Positions 27,603 to 36,412 of a DNA stretch of 63,456 nt are shown here, in pieces. Every line of letters begins with the position of its first letter. The stretch's first letter is position 1. This stretch comes from JAUYIV01 sp035464675 (lineage in GTDB: Bacteria; Actinomycetota; Acidimicrobiia; Spongiisociales; UBA11373): NCBI GenBank assembly GCA_035464675.1, contig DATHSA010000031.1, positions 1 to 63,456 of the forward strand. Direction: 5' to 3'. A program made the translations under genes and the position numbers. Below the pieces are notes generated by a model. That model did no database searches and was not told the DNA's origin. It saw only the letters and a program-made list of their open reading frames with translations.

Positions 27603-28166
27603 ATGCTGACGTTGCTGACACGCATCGCCTATCAGGCGGGCGAAGAGGTCACCGAGGAGCCCTCGGGCCTCGACCTGGTGCTGCCCGAGATCAATGAGCT
27701 GATCGCCGGGGTCATTGCCTTCGCCATCGTGTTCGTCGTGGTATGGGTGTGGGGCCGTCCGGCAATCAACCGGATGCTCACTGCTCGCCAGGAGGCGATC
27801 ACCGGTCAGCTCACTGCCGCCGAGGCGACCAAGCATGAGGCCGAGAGCCTCCTCATGGACTACAAGCAGCAGCTCGCCAAGGCCCGTGAGGAGGCCAACC
27901 GCATCGTCGAGGAAGCCCGCCGGTCGGCAGAGGCGCTCCGCTCCGACGTGGTCGGGAAGGCCGAGGCGGAGGCCGAGCAGATCGTGCGCAAGGCCCGCGA
28001 GGAGGCTGCCGCGGAGCGGGAGCGCGCCGCCGCGGCCATCCGCGACGAAGTGGCCACCCTGTCCCTCGACCTGGCCCGTCGCGTCGTCACCGACTCGGTG
28101 GACGCCTCCGCCCAGAAGAAGCTGGTGGACCGCTACATCACCGAGCTGGAGGAGTTGAAGGCCTGA
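27603..28166 (+). CDS. atpF: ATP synthase F0 subunit b
   Basis: A 187-residue stator subunit. One N-terminal membrane helix (about residues 38-58, ending VVWVWGRPAINRML) is followed by a long charged coiled coil. There are about 25 residues before the membrane segment, longer than in E. coli. SD GGGAGG lies upstream. It overlaps atpH by one base (ATGA-type). Confidence 0.94.
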   Translation: MLTLLTRIAYQAGEEVTEEPSGLDLVLPEINELIAGVIAFAIVFVVVWVWGRPAINRMLTARQEAITGQLTAAEATKHEAESLLMDYKQQLAKAREEANRIVEEARRSAEALRSDVVGKAEAEAEQIVRKAREEAAAERERAAAAIRDEVATLSLDLARRVVTDSVDASAQKKLVDRYITELEELKA

Positions 28167-28705
28167 TGGCTTCCGACGACCGCATCGACGGCTACGCCGC
28201 AGCCATCCTCGAGCTGGCGAAGGCAGAGGGCGAGCTCGCCCGCATCGGGGACGAGCTGTTCCGGATCGCCCGCGCCTTGGAGTCGTCGAACGAGCTGCGC
28301 GAGGCCCTCACCGATCCCCGGCTCCCGGTGGATCGCAAGAAGGCGGTCGTCGACGACCTGCTCGGCGACAAGACATCGCCGCTGGCGGTGAACCTCGTCA
28401 ATTTCGTGGTCGGTCTCGGCAGGGCGGCGGACCTGCCGGCGATCGCCGACCGGCTCGCCGAGCGTGCCGCAGCCGAGCGCAACAAGGTGATCGCCGAGGT
28501 GCGTTCGGCCTCGGAGCTGGACGCGAAGACGATTGCCCGCCTCGCCGAGTCCCTCGGCAAGGCCACTGGAAGGGACGTGGAAGTGAAGACGGTCGTCGAT
28601 CCCTCCGTGATCGGCGGCGTGGTGGCTCGCGTGGGCGATGTCGTGATCGACGGCACCGTACGCCACCGTTTGGAAGAGATCCGCGACACGCTGATCAGGC
28701 GCTGA
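28166..28705 (+). CDS. atpH: ATP synthase F1 subunit delta
   Basis: A 179-residue OSCP-type delta subunit that links the stator to F1. It starts IDGYAAAILELAKAEGE and ends with the conserved VVDPSVIGGVVARVGDVVIDG region. In actinobacteria b and delta may be fused; here they are separate genes. It precedes atpA by ten bases. Confidence 0.95.
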   Translation: MASDDRIDGYAAAILELAKAEGELARIGDELFRIARALESSNELREALTDPRLPVDRKKAVVDDLLGDKTSPLAVNLVNFVVGLGRAADLPAIADRLAERAAAERNKVIAEVRSASELDAKTIARLAESLGKATGRDVEVKTVVDPSVIGGVVARVGDVVIDGTVRHRLEEIRDTLIRR

Positions 28706-28715
28706 GGAGACCGCA

Positions 28716-30230
28716 ATGGCCGAAATGACCATCGACCCGCAGGAGATAGCCGCGGCACTCCGCAAGAACCTCGACGGCTGGGAGCCGTCGCTCGAGGCCG
28801 CCACCGTCGGATACGTGACCTCGTTCGGCGACGGCGTCGCCCGGGTCGAGGGCCTGCCCAACACGATGGCCAGCGAGCTGCTCGAATTCCCCGGCGGCCT
28901 GTTCGGCGTCGCCCTCAACCTCGACGAGGACTCCATCGGCGCAGTCATCATGGGTGAAGGCTCCGAGATCCAGGAGGGCGACCCGGTTCGCCAGACCGGC
29001 CGGGTGCTCTCGGTCCCGGTCGGCGACGCGCTGCTCGGCCGAGTCGTCGACACTCTCGGCAATCCCATCGATGGGAAGGGCGCCATCGAGACCACCGAGC
29101 GCCGCTTTCTCGAGGTGCAGGCGCCCTCCGTCGTCGAGCGGCAGCCGGTCCACGAGCCGCTCCAGACCGGGATCAAGGCCATCGATGCCATGACCCCGAT
29201 CGGCCGGGGTCAGCGCCAGCTGATCATCGGCGACCGCGGCACCGGCAAGACGGCGGTCGTCGTGGACACGATCCTCAATCAGCGCGAATCCGGCGTCAAG
29301 TGCATCTACGTCGCCATCGGCCAGAAGGCGTCCACGGTCGCCGAGGTCGTCGAGGTGCTCGAAGAGAACGGCGCCATGGAGTACACGGTCGTGGTGAACG
29401 CCCCCGCATCGGCGGCTCCCGCACTCCAGATGTACGCGCCCTACGCAGGGTCTGCCATCGGGCAGCACTACATGTACGACGGGCAACACGCCCTGGTGAT
29501 CTTCGACGACCTGTCGAAGCAGGCGGTGGCCTATCGCGAGATCTCGCTGCTGCTCCGCCGGCCCCCGGGCCGTGAGGCCTATCCCGGCGATGTCTTCTAC
29601 CTGCACAGCCGTCTCCTCGAGCGGTGCGCCAAGTTGAGTGAAGACCTGGGCGGCGGGTCGCTCACCGGCCTCCCCATCGTGGAGACCAAGGCGGGCGACG
29701 TGTCGGCCTACATCCCGACGAACGTGATCTCGATCACCGATGGGCAGATCTACCTGGAGACCGACCTGTTCTACTCGGGCGTCCGCCCGGCCATCAACGC
29801 CGGCATCTCGGTGTCGCGCGTGGGCGGCAACGCCCAGATCAAGGCGATGAAGAACGTTGCCGGGCAGCTGCGCATCAACCTGGCGCAGTTCCGGGAGCTG
29901 GAGGCGTTCGCCGAGTTCGGCTCCGAGCTGGACGCCGCCTCCCAGGCCCAGTTGGCCCGAGGGCGCCGCGTGGTGGAGGTGCTCAAGCAGCCGCAGTACC
30001 AGCCGGTAGCGGTAGAGGATCAGGTACTCGTCATCTACGCCGTCACCGAGGGGCTCATGGATCGCATCCCAGCCGATGACATTCCCCGCTTCGAGAAGGG
30101 ACTCATCGAATACGTCCGCACCCGTCATGGCGGGCTGCTCGACACGATCGCCTCCACAGGCAAGCTCCCAGAGGGTGACGAGATGAAGTCGGCGATCGAC
30201 GAGTACGTCGACACATTCCTCGGCGAGTGA
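28716..30230 (+). CDS. atpA: ATP synthase F1 subunit alpha
   Basis: A 504-residue non-catalytic nucleotide-binding subunit of F1. The P-loop is GDRGTGKTAV near residue 170, ERCAKLSEDLGGGSLTGLPI lies mid-protein, and SVSRVGGNAQIKAMK comes further on. Length is standard. Upstream sequence TGAGGAG provides the ribosome-binding site. Confidence 0.98.
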   Translation: MAEMTIDPQEIAAALRKNLDGWEPSLEAATVGYVTSFGDGVARVEGLPNTMASELLEFPGGLFGVALNLDEDSIGAVIMGEGSEIQEGDPVRQTGRVLSVPVGDALLGRVVDTLGNPIDGKGAIETTERRFLEVQAPSVVERQPVHEPLQTGIKAIDAMTPIGRGQRQLIIGDRGTGKTAVVVDTILNQRESGVKCIYVAIGQKASTVAEVVEVLEENGAMEYTVVVNAPASAAPALQMYAPYAGSAIGQHYMYDGQHALVIFDDLSKQAVAYREISLLLRRPPGREAYPGDVFYLHSRLLERCAKLSEDLGGGSLTGLPIVETKAGDVSAYIPTNVISITDGQIYLETDLFYSGVRPAINAGISVSRVGGNAQIKAMKNVAGQLRINLAQFRELEAFAEFGSELDAASQAQLARGRRVVEVLKQPQYQPVAVEDQVLVIYAVTEGLMDRIPADDIPRFEKGLIEYVRTRHGGLLDTIASTGKLPEGDEMKSAIDEYVDTFLGE

Positions 30231-30236
30231 GGATCG

Positions 30237-31118
30237 ATGGCCAGCGCTGAGCTCCGGCAGATCAGGCGGCGCATCCGCAGCGTCGAGTCGACGATGAAGA
30301 TCACGCGCGCCATGGAGCTGATCGCGGCCTCACGGATCGTCAAGGCGCAACAGCGCGTGACCGCGGCCCAGCCCTACACGCGCAAGATGGAAGAGGTCAT
30401 CCGCAACGTGGCGGCCGCTTCCGGTGGGACCAGCCACCCTCTGCTCGACGACCGCCCGATCCGGACCGCGGGAGCGCTCGTCGTCACCAGCGACCGCGGC
30501 CTGGCCGGCGCCTACAACTCGAACATTCTTCGCATCGCGGAGTCGCGCCTCATCGGGCACAAGCGAGCCGGCACCGACGTGCGGGTGTTCGTCGTCGGGA
30601 AGAAGGCCCAGTCCTACTTCCGGTATCGGGGCTACCAGATCGATCGCGCCTTTCTCGGGGTCACCGACACCCCCGGCTACGGAGACGCCAGGGCGATCGC
30701 CAACGTGATCATGAACGAGTACGCCGAGGGCAACGTCGACTCGGTCGAGGTGTTCACGACGCTCTACGTGTCGGCCCTCACCCAGCAGGCGCAGACCCGG
30801 GCCCTCCTACCCATCCAGCCGCCAGAGGTGGCCGGTGACCAGACGACCGGGCCCGTCGGGTACGCCTACGAGCCTTCGGCCGAAGTCATCCTGGGACGGC
30901 TGCTGCCCCGGTACGTGGAGGCGTCGATCTTCGGGTTCCTTCTCGACGCCTCGGCGTCAGAGCACGCCGCGCGGCGGCGAGCCATGAAGGCCGCCACCGA
31001 GAACGCCGAGGAGCTGGTCAGGGTGCTCAGCCGCGAGGCAAACCAGGCCCGGCAGGCCGAGATCACCACCGAGATCTCGGAGATCGTGGGTGGAGCGGAG
31101 GCTTTGACTCGTGGGTAG
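30237..31118 (+). CDS. atpG: ATP synthase F1 subunit gamma
   Basis: A 293-residue central-stalk subunit. The N-terminus is RQIRRRIRSVESTMKITRAM, followed by SDRGLAGAYNSN, and the C-terminal helix contains RRRAMKAATENAEEL. Complete and in the usual place between atpA and atpD. It is followed by a 90-base gap with heptamer repeats. Confidence 0.98.
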   Translation: MASAELRQIRRRIRSVESTMKITRAMELIAASRIVKAQQRVTAAQPYTRKMEEVIRNVAAASGGTSHPLLDDRPIRTAGALVVTSDRGLAGAYNSNILRIAESRLIGHKRAGTDVRVFVVGKKAQSYFRYRGYQIDRAFLGVTDTPGYGDARAIANVIMNEYAEGNVDSVEVFTTLYVSALTQQAQTRALLPIQPPEVAGDQTTGPVGYAYEPSAEVILGRLLPRYVEASIFGFLLDASASEHAARRRAMKAATENAEELVRVLSREANQARQAEITTEISEIVGGAEALTRG

Positions 31119-31139
31119 CCCTCGCTGCGCTCGGGCGCA

Positions 31140-31168
31140 GTTGGCAATCGGCAATTGGCAATTGCCAA
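31140..31168 (+). repeat. GGCAAT heptamers and a perfect 14-bp palindrome between atpG and atpD
   Basis: TTGGCAATCGGCAATTGGCAATTGCC contains three 7-bp GGCAATY units. The segment TTGGCAATTGCCAA at 31155-31168 is a perfect palindrome. It lies 40 bases before the atpD start inside the operon. It could be an mRNA hairpin or a regulator site; I do not recognise it. Confidence 0.7.
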
Positions 31169-31208
31169 GAACAGACGAGACGGAATTGTCGATCAGGAGT
31201 ACAGCCGA

Positions 31209-32630
31209 ATGACCGAAGCAGTCAGCACCGGAAGGATCGTCAGGGTCGCCGGGCCCGTCGTGGACGTGGAGTTCCCGCCCGACGGCCTGCCCGAGATCCA
31301 TTTCGCCATCGAGTTCGAGGTGACCGTCGAGGGCGACACCCAGACGGTCGTCGCCGAAGTCGCCCAGCACCTGGGCGACTCGCGGATCCGCGCCATCGCC
31401 ATGAAGCCGACCGACGGACTGGTCCGCGGAGCGCCGGCCCGCAACACGGGCGCACCCATCTCGGTTCCCGTCGGCCCCCAGACGCTCGGCCACATCTTCA
31501 ACGTGCTCGGCGAGACGCTGGACGTCCCGGCAGGGTCGATCGAGTTCGACACCTACTGGCCGATCCATCGCCCCGCCCCCGCCTTCGAGGACGTCGGCTC
31601 CCAGAAGGAGATGTTCGAGACCGGGATAAAGGTCATCGACCTCCTCGAGCCCTATGTCCAGGGCGGAAAGATCGGCATGTTCGGCGGTGCAGGCGTCGGC
31701 AAGACCGTCGTCATCCAGGAGATGATCCATCGCGTCGCCACCCTCCATGGAGGCGTGTCGGTGTTCGCCGGGGTCGGCGAGAGGACGCGAGAGGGCAACG
31801 ACCTGTTCCGCGAGATGAACGAGTCCGGCGTCATCGACAAGGCCGCCCTGGTGTTCGGCCAGATGGACGAGCCGCCGGGAGTCCGGCTCCGCGTCGGCCT
31901 CTCGGCGCTCACGATGGCCGAGTACTTCCGGGACGAGATGGGTCAGGACGTGCTCCTGTTCATCGACAACATCTTCCGGTTCTCCCAGGCAGGCTCCGAG
32001 GTGTCCACCCTTCTCGGCCGCATGCCGTCCGCGGTCGGCTACCAGCCGACACTGGCGGACGAGATGGGGGCGCTCCAGGAGCGCATCACCTCGGTGAAGG
32101 GTCGGTCGATCACATCGCTCCAGGCCATCTACGTGCCTGCCGACGACCTCACCGACCCGGCGCCGGCGACGACGTTCGCCCACCTCGACGCCACGACCGT
32201 GCTTTCGCGCAAGATCTCCGAACTGGGCATCTACCCGGCGGTCGACCCGCTCGACTCGACGTCGCGGATCCTCGACCCGCGCGTGGTTGGTGAGGAGCAC
32301 TACACGACGGCGCGGCGGGTGCAGCAGATCCTGCAGCGTTACAAGGACCTCCAGGACATCATCGCCATCCTTGGCATCGACGAGCTCTCCGAGGAGGACA
32401 AGCTGATCGTTGGGCGCGCCCGCCGCATCCAGCGCTTCCTCTCCCAGCCCTTCTACGTCGCCGAGCAGTTCACCGGCATCCCCGGCAAGACGGTGGCGCT
32501 CGAGGACACGATCCGCTCCTTCAAGATGATCGTGGAGGGCGAGGTGGATCACATCCCCGAGCAGGCCTTCTACATGCAGGGCGGCATCGACGACGTGCTG
32601 GCCCGCGCCAAGGAGATGGAAGCCGCATGA
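31209..32630 (+). CDS. atpD: ATP synthase F1 subunit beta
   Basis: A 473-residue catalytic subunit. The P-loop is GGAGVGKTVV near residue 160, GERTREGNDL follows, the ALTMAEYFRDE and LLFIDNIFRF Walker B region is present, and the C-terminal EEDKLIVGRARR follows. The start is the ATG at 31209. Its stop codon lies inside a 14-bp perfect inverted repeat. Confidence 0.98.
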   Translation: MTEAVSTGRIVRVAGPVVDVEFPPDGLPEIHFAIEFEVTVEGDTQTVVAEVAQHLGDSRIRAIAMKPTDGLVRGAPARNTGAPISVPVGPQTLGHIFNVLGETLDVPAGSIEFDTYWPIHRPAPAFEDVGSQKEMFETGIKVIDLLEPYVQGGKIGMFGGAGVGKTVVIQEMIHRVATLHGGVSVFAGVGERTREGNDLFREMNESGVIDKAALVFGQMDEPPGVRLRVGLSALTMAEYFRDEMGQDVLLFIDNIFRFSQAGSEVSTLLGRMPSAVGYQPTLADEMGALQERITSVKGRSITSLQAIYVPADDLTDPAPATTFAHLDATTVLSRKISELGIYPAVDPLDSTSRILDPRVVGEEHYTTARRVQQILQRYKDLQDIIAILGIDELSEEDKLIVGRARRIQRFLSQPFYVAEQFTGIPGKTVALEDTIRSFKMIVEGEVDHIPEQAFYMQGGIDDVLARAKEMEAA

Positions 32631-32658
32631 CGACGACCGACGGCCGTCGTCATGCGGC
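32622..32658 (+). terminator. 14-bp perfect hairpin spanning the atpD stop codon
   Basis: GCCGCATGACGACG (32622-32635) pairs exactly with CGTCGTCATGCGGC (32645-32658) across a 9-base loop. The atpD stop codon is in the left arm. No U-tract follows, and atpC lies downstream on the same strand. It may protect or process the message, or lower atpC expression. Confidence 0.65.
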
Positions 32659-32659
32659 C

Positions 32660-32743
32660 GTTACCCGTTACCCGTCACCCGTCTCCCGGGCGCTCTGGCG
32701 CGCAAAGGCACGGGCAACGGGCAACGGGCAACCGGCAACGGGC
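32660..32743 (+). repeat. Inverted heptamer arms between atpD and atpC
   Basis: The left arm has GTTACCC, GTTACCC, GTCACCC and GTCTCCC (32660-32688). The right arm has CGGGCAA three times, then CCGGCAA and CGGGC (32711-32743). The arms are near reverse complements and can form a long stem with about 22 bases in the loop. It is the same family as the repeats near 3,465 and 14,650. Confidence 0.82.
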
Positions 32744-32773
32744 TCCGGCGTCGGGAATGGGGGGTAGCCCGCC

Positions 32774-33100
32774 ATGGCCAAACCATTCCATCTGGACGTC
32801 GTCTCTCCCGAATCCATCGTCTGGTCGGGTGAGGCCACGATGCTGGTCACGCGCACGACCGAGGGAGAGATCGGCATCCTCGCCGACCACGAACCGACGA
32901 TGGCGGCGCTCGCCACAGGATCGTCGGAGATCCACGCCGAGGACGGCACCCGGATCACGCTCGCCATTCACGGGGGCTTCCTCCAGGTCTTCCAGAACGA
33001 GGTGACGCTGTTGACGGACCGTGCCGAGATCGCCGAGGGCGACCGCGATCAGGCGGTCCGTCTCGCCAGGGAGCTCGCCGAGTCGGAGGCGGACGGCTGA
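32774..33100 (+). CDS. atpC: ATP synthase F1 subunit epsilon
   Basis: A 108-residue epsilon subunit with the beta-sandwich text FHLDVVSPESIVWSGEA and GEIGILADHEPT. It is shorter than enterobacterial epsilon because the two-helix C-terminal domain is reduced, as I recall for actinobacteria. It is the last gene of the operon. Confidence 0.95.
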   Translation: MAKPFHLDVVSPESIVWSGEATMLVTRTTEGEIGILADHEPTMAALATGSSEIHAEDGTRITLAIHGGFLQVFQNEVTLLTDRAEIAEGDRDQAVRLARELAESEADG

Positions 33101-33116
33101 TCCACGCGCCCGGCGC

Positions 33117-33135
33117 CCGCCGCTCGCTGCGGCGG
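33117..33135 (+). terminator. Hairpin after atpC
   Basis: CCGCCGC (33117-33123) pairs with GCGGCGG (33129-33135) around the loop TCGCT. It lies 17 bases after the atpC stop and before a new -10 box (TACGAT, 33163-33168), so it probably ends or attenuates the atp transcript. Confidence 0.5.
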
Positions 33136-33191
33136 TTCCCGTCTGGCGACGACCCTCTCCGGTACGATCAGAGGGTTCCGGAGGTGACATC

Positions 33192-33611
33192 CTGAACAAG
33201 AAGAAGCAGCTCGGCCTTCTCGCAACCGTCCCCTTGTTCCAGGGTCTGAGCACCAAGGAGCTGGGACGCGTCGCCAAAGCAGCGGACGAGGTGAGCCTCC
33301 GTGCCGGGTCGGTCGTGGCCGAGGAGGGCACGGATGGGGACGCGTTCTACTTGCTTGCCGATGGGGCCGCAGTCGTGAACAGGAACGACAAGCAGATCGC
33401 CACGCTGGGAACTGGCGACTTCTTCGGCGAGATGTCGCTGCTGGACGACGGCCCGCGTTCGGCGACGGTCAGACTGACTCGCGACAGCACTCTGCTGGTG
33501 ATGCACCGGAGGGATTTCGCAGGCATCATCGCCGACATGCCCGGTGTCGCCAGGAAGCTGCTCCGGGGCCTCGCCGCCCGGCTACGCGAAGCCGATCGCA
33601 AGCTGGTATGA
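33192..33611 (+). CDS. Cyclic-nucleotide-binding domain protein (apparent CTG start)
   Basis: A 139-residue stand-alone cNMP-binding (CAP_ED) domain. It has the phosphate-binding cassette pattern FFGEMSLLDDGPRSATVR, with Glu and Arg of the cNMP pocket retained, and no DNA-binding helix-turn-helix. The only start placed correctly after the strong GGAGG (33180-33184) is CTG at 33192, reading (M)NKKKQLGLL. No in-frame ATG, GTG or TTG lies nearer than 33021, which is inside atpC. A separate promoter (TACGAT at 33163-33168) fits a short leader. Confidence 0.75.
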   Translation: MNKKKQLGLLATVPLFQGLSTKELGRVAKAADEVSLRAGSVVAEEGTDGDAFYLLADGAAVVNRNDKQIATLGTGDFFGEMSLLDDGPRSATVRLTRDSTLLVMHRRDFAGIIADMPGVARKLLRGLAARLREADRKLV

Positions 33612-33673
33612 GATCGGCCTCCGGCCACACCCCGGCACAGGCTCGTCCCCGCTGACGGGTGTACCGTCGTCAC

Positions 33674-34144
33674 ATGCTCCAGGTCGAGCCGGCTCACGAC
33701 TCGGATCTCGAGACGATCGTCGCACTGCTTGGAGAAGGGGGTCTCCCGCTCGATGGGCTGTTGGAGGTTCCCACGGCGGCCTTCGTGGCCCGGGACGGCG
33801 ATCGGGTGGTCGGCGCCGTGGCTCTCGAACGACACGGTGAGGACGGGCTTCTGAGGTCGCTGATCGTCCACCCGGGCCAACGGGGGAAGGGCATCGGCAC
33901 TGCCCTGGTGAACTCCGCCGAGCGCGAGGCGTCGCGTCTCGGCCTGGGCGCCATCTACCTCCTGACGGAGACGGCCACCACCTTCTTCGCCGGCCGCGGC
34001 TATCGACAGGTCGATCGCTCCGGCGCCCCGCGCACCGTCATGGAGTCGGTCGAGTGGTCGGTGGCCTGTGCCGACACCGCGACGGCGATGATGAAGAAGG
34101 TTGACCGTGTCCCTTCGCGCGTCGCCCGCCCGGCAGCATCCTGA
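33674..34144 (+). CDS. GNAT-family N-acetyltransferase, ArsN2-like
   Basis: A 156-residue acetyltransferase. Motif A is RSLIVHPGQRGKGIGTALV, followed by YLLTETATTFFAGRGY and a C-terminal CADTATAMMKK that resembles the ArsN2 group linked to arsenic resistance. No other ars gene is nearby, so substrate is open. The start is the ATG at 33674, 6 bases after TACCGT (33662-33667), leaderless. It is convergent with the next gene at 9 bases. Confidence 0.82.
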   Translation: MLQVEPAHDSDLETIVALLGEGGLPLDGLLEVPTAAFVARDGDRVVGAVALERHGEDGLLRSLIVHPGQRGKGIGTALVNSAEREASRLGLGAIYLLTETATTFFAGRGYRQVDRSGAPRTVMESVEWSVACADTATAMMKKVDRVPSRVARPAAS

Positions 34145-34153
34145 TCGAGCGCG

Positions 34154-34576
34154 TCATGCCTCCAGGCTTCGCGCAAAGGCCTCCACCTGGCCGGGGAGAC
34201 CCTGCTCGAGCGCTCCCCTGACGGCACCCCAGAACATGGTCGCCAGCATTCCCCTGGGGGACGCCTCCATCGAGACGATGACCTGGTGGTCGTGGAGTTC
34301 GACCGTGATCGCGCCGACGATCTCGGTTGAGGTGAGATCGAGCCGCATGTGCTCACCAGGTGTCATCCGGGCCGTGGTCGCGGTGCCCTTCCACGTCCGA
34401 CCGGCGGCCCGGGCCGACCATCGGTAGCCGGTCAGTGCACCGTCTTCGTCGTGCTCGGCGTCCCAGACCTCGTCGATCGGGCCGATGTTGCTCCAGGTCT
34501 CAGCGTTCTGAAGCGCGTCCCAGACCCGGTCGCGGGCGGCGGCAACGGGGGCGGTGTGCGAAAAGGTATCGGGCAT
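34154..34576 (-). CDS. SRPBCC-family protein
   Basis: A 140-residue START/Bet-v1-like domain. It starts FSHTAPVAAARDRVWDALQN and has alternating beta strands and a C-terminal long helix (GALEQGLPGQVEAFARSLEA). Such proteins bind hydrophobic ligands. The ligand is not predictable. TAGCCT lies 10 bases before the ATG. Confidence 0.78.
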   Translation of the reverse strand: MPDTFSHTAPVAAARDRVWDALQNAETWSNIGPIDEVWDAEHDEDGALTGYRWSARAAGRTWKGTATTARMTPGEHMRLDLTSTEIVGAITVELHDHQVIVSMEASPRGMLATMFWGAVRGALEQGLPGQVEAFARSLEA

Positions 34577-34597
34577 CGACGCGGGGAGGCTAACCGG

Positions 34598-35053
34598 TCA
34601 GCACTCGAGGCTGACGACGTGACCCAGCGTCCTCGCCCGCACCCGCATGACGTCGCACGCCTCGGCGACGCGCGCTGCGAGTACGTCGATCTGTGCGGAC
34701 GCGGAGAGGGCTTCGAGGAACTCGGTGCGGGAGAGTGACGCCGTCTCCGTCAGAAAGGCCTCCGCCGCGGTGACGAGGTCGCCCACGACCGTCACGAGAG
34801 CCAGGTGCTCGGCGGCCATCTCCGCGGGTGGATCGAGCGATGCGAGGTCGGTCAGGGCGTGCCGGCGGGCGGCGACCACCCCGGCCACGCCTTCGCGCGT
34901 GGGCGTCGTTCCCGGGGGGAGCGCGATCGCCGACTCGTCGGTGAGCCGTTGGGTGATCCGCTCGACCTCGTCCAGATATGCGGCCACCCGGTCCGTCGAG
35001 CTGCATGCCATCAGGCCGCCGGCCAGCAGGAGGACCGCAGCGATCCTGCCCAT
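34598..35053 (-). CDS. Small helical lipoprotein
   Basis: A 151-residue exported protein with a lipobox (LLAGGLMACSS) near residue 17, followed by mostly alpha-helical sequence. Two Cys lie at the C-terminal part (EACDV and the terminal SLEC). I recognise no family. It starts 14 bases after the M23 gene stop zone and shares its strand. Confidence 0.65.
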   Translation of the reverse strand: MGRIAAVLLLAGGLMACSSTDRVAAYLDEVERITQRLTDESAIALPPGTTPTREGVAGVVAARRHALTDLASLDPPAEMAAEHLALVTVVGDLVTAAEAFLTETASLSRTEFLEALSASAQIDVLAARVAEACDVMRVRARTLGHVVSLEC

Positions 35054-35067
35054 CTCTCCTGAGAGCC

Positions 35068-36216
35068 TTACCCGCAGGCGGAGAGGGAGAGGCTCGCCAG
35101 GCCGAGGTAGTCCGCGAGGGCCTGCCGGGTGTTGGGGCCAAGCTTGCCGTCGACCGTGAGCCCGCCGTAGTCGTCCTGGAACGCCGCGAGGGCGGCCTGT
35201 GACAGCGGTCCGAAGATCCCGTCTATCGGACCCGGGTCGTACCCGGCGATCGTCAACAGCTCCTGGAGGTAGTGGACATCCTCGCCCCGATAGCCCGGTC
35301 GGATGATCCGGCCGTCGGGGTCCAGCGCGGGCAGCGAGCCCAGCATCTGAGACACGGTCGAGACGGCCTTCTGGGTCTGCGGGCCGACGATGCCGTCGGC
35401 GGTCAGGCCCCGGGCCCTCTGGAAGGCCTTGACGCTGTTCTCCGTCATCGGTCCGAGGACGCCGTCGGCCGGGCCGGGGGAGAATCCGGCGGCGGCGAGG
35501 AAGCGTTGGAGCTGCCGCACCGCCTGGCCGGTGTCGCCGCGGCGCAGGAACTCCTTGCGGGCCAGGAGGGCGTCCAGCGAGCCCGCCTCAGGGGCCGAGC
35601 ACGATGACGACGACGCCACCGCCTGGCCTTCGGCCCTTCGCAGGGAGTCGTACGGGTTCACGGCGACGTCGTGTTCGTCGTACAGCTCGAAGTGGAGGTG
35701 CGGCGAGGTCCCCTCGGCATTGCCGCTGTCGCCGACGTAGCCGATCACCTGGCCGGCCCGCACCCGGACGCCGAGTTCGATCCCGGGCGCGATCCCCCAC
35801 CCTTGGCCATCGTCGGTGCCGGGGGTGTCGTTGTTCAGATGGATGTAGACCGACTCCCAGCCGTCGTCGTGCCGAATCGCAAGGGTGCAGCAGCGGCCCT
35901 TGTACGACGCGTAGCTCGATCCATTGACCCTGAGGATGACCCCGTCGTGCGCAGCGAGGACCGGTGTCATCTTGGCGGCCATCAGATCCACGGCGTGGTG
36001 GGTACCGGTCCCGCGGGGGGAGAAGAACCCGTCCGAATAGCGGTTGACACCATCCACCGGGAAGGCGAGGGGGTAGTCGACCATGTCTCCGTAGTTGTGG
36101 TCGGGCCCGCTCTTGGGTGTCTCGTGGTTGGCGGAGGCCACCGGAGCGATCAACGTGGTGGCTGCGACAGTGAGGAGCGCCGCCAGCCCGAGCCTTGTCT
36201 TGAGGTTGTTCCGCAT
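35068..36216 (-). CDS. M23 peptidase with two peptidoglycan-binding domains
   Basis: A 382-residue secreted cell-wall protein. It has a Sec signal peptide (about residues 1-29, ending APVASANHE), then an M23/LytM domain with zinc-binding HHAVD and HLHFELYD (about residues 65-195). Two PG_binding_1 repeats follow (RQLQRFLAAAGFSPGPADG and YLQELLTIAGYDPGPIDG), near residues 225-285 and 310-375. It is predicted to cleave or bind peptidoglycan peptides. Confidence 0.93.
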   Translation of the reverse strand: MRNNLKTRLGLAALLTVAATTLIAPVASANHETPKSGPDHNYGDMVDYPLAFPVDGVNRYSDGFFSPRGTGTHHAVDLMAAKMTPVLAAHDGVILRVNGSSYASYKGRCCTLAIRHDDGWESVYIHLNNDTPGTDDGQGWGIAPGIELGVRVRAGQVIGYVGDSGNAEGTSPHLHFELYDEHDVAVNPYDSLRRAEGQAVASSSSCSAPEAGSLDALLARKEFLRRGDTGQAVRQLQRFLAAAGFSPGPADGVLGPMTENSVKAFQRARGLTADGIVGPQTQKAVSTVSQMLGSLPALDPDGRIIRPGYRGEDVHYLQELLTIAGYDPGPIDGIFGPLSQAALAAFQDDYGGLTVDGKLGPNTRQALADYLGLASLSLSACG

Positions 36217-36412
36217 GTCGTCCCGTCTTCGGCCGGTGTCGACGTTCGCAAAAGGGCCAGAACCCTATCGCGAGATCGCGAAATCCGAAAGTGCGGTTAC
36301 CCGTCGATCTCGCCGACAGACATGGAGCCTGCCACAGGCGAGAAGTTATGCCGCGTCCTCGGTGTGCTCGCGGGTCGAGGCGGGTCCGGGTCGGGCCCCG
36401 GCGGGTCCAGGG

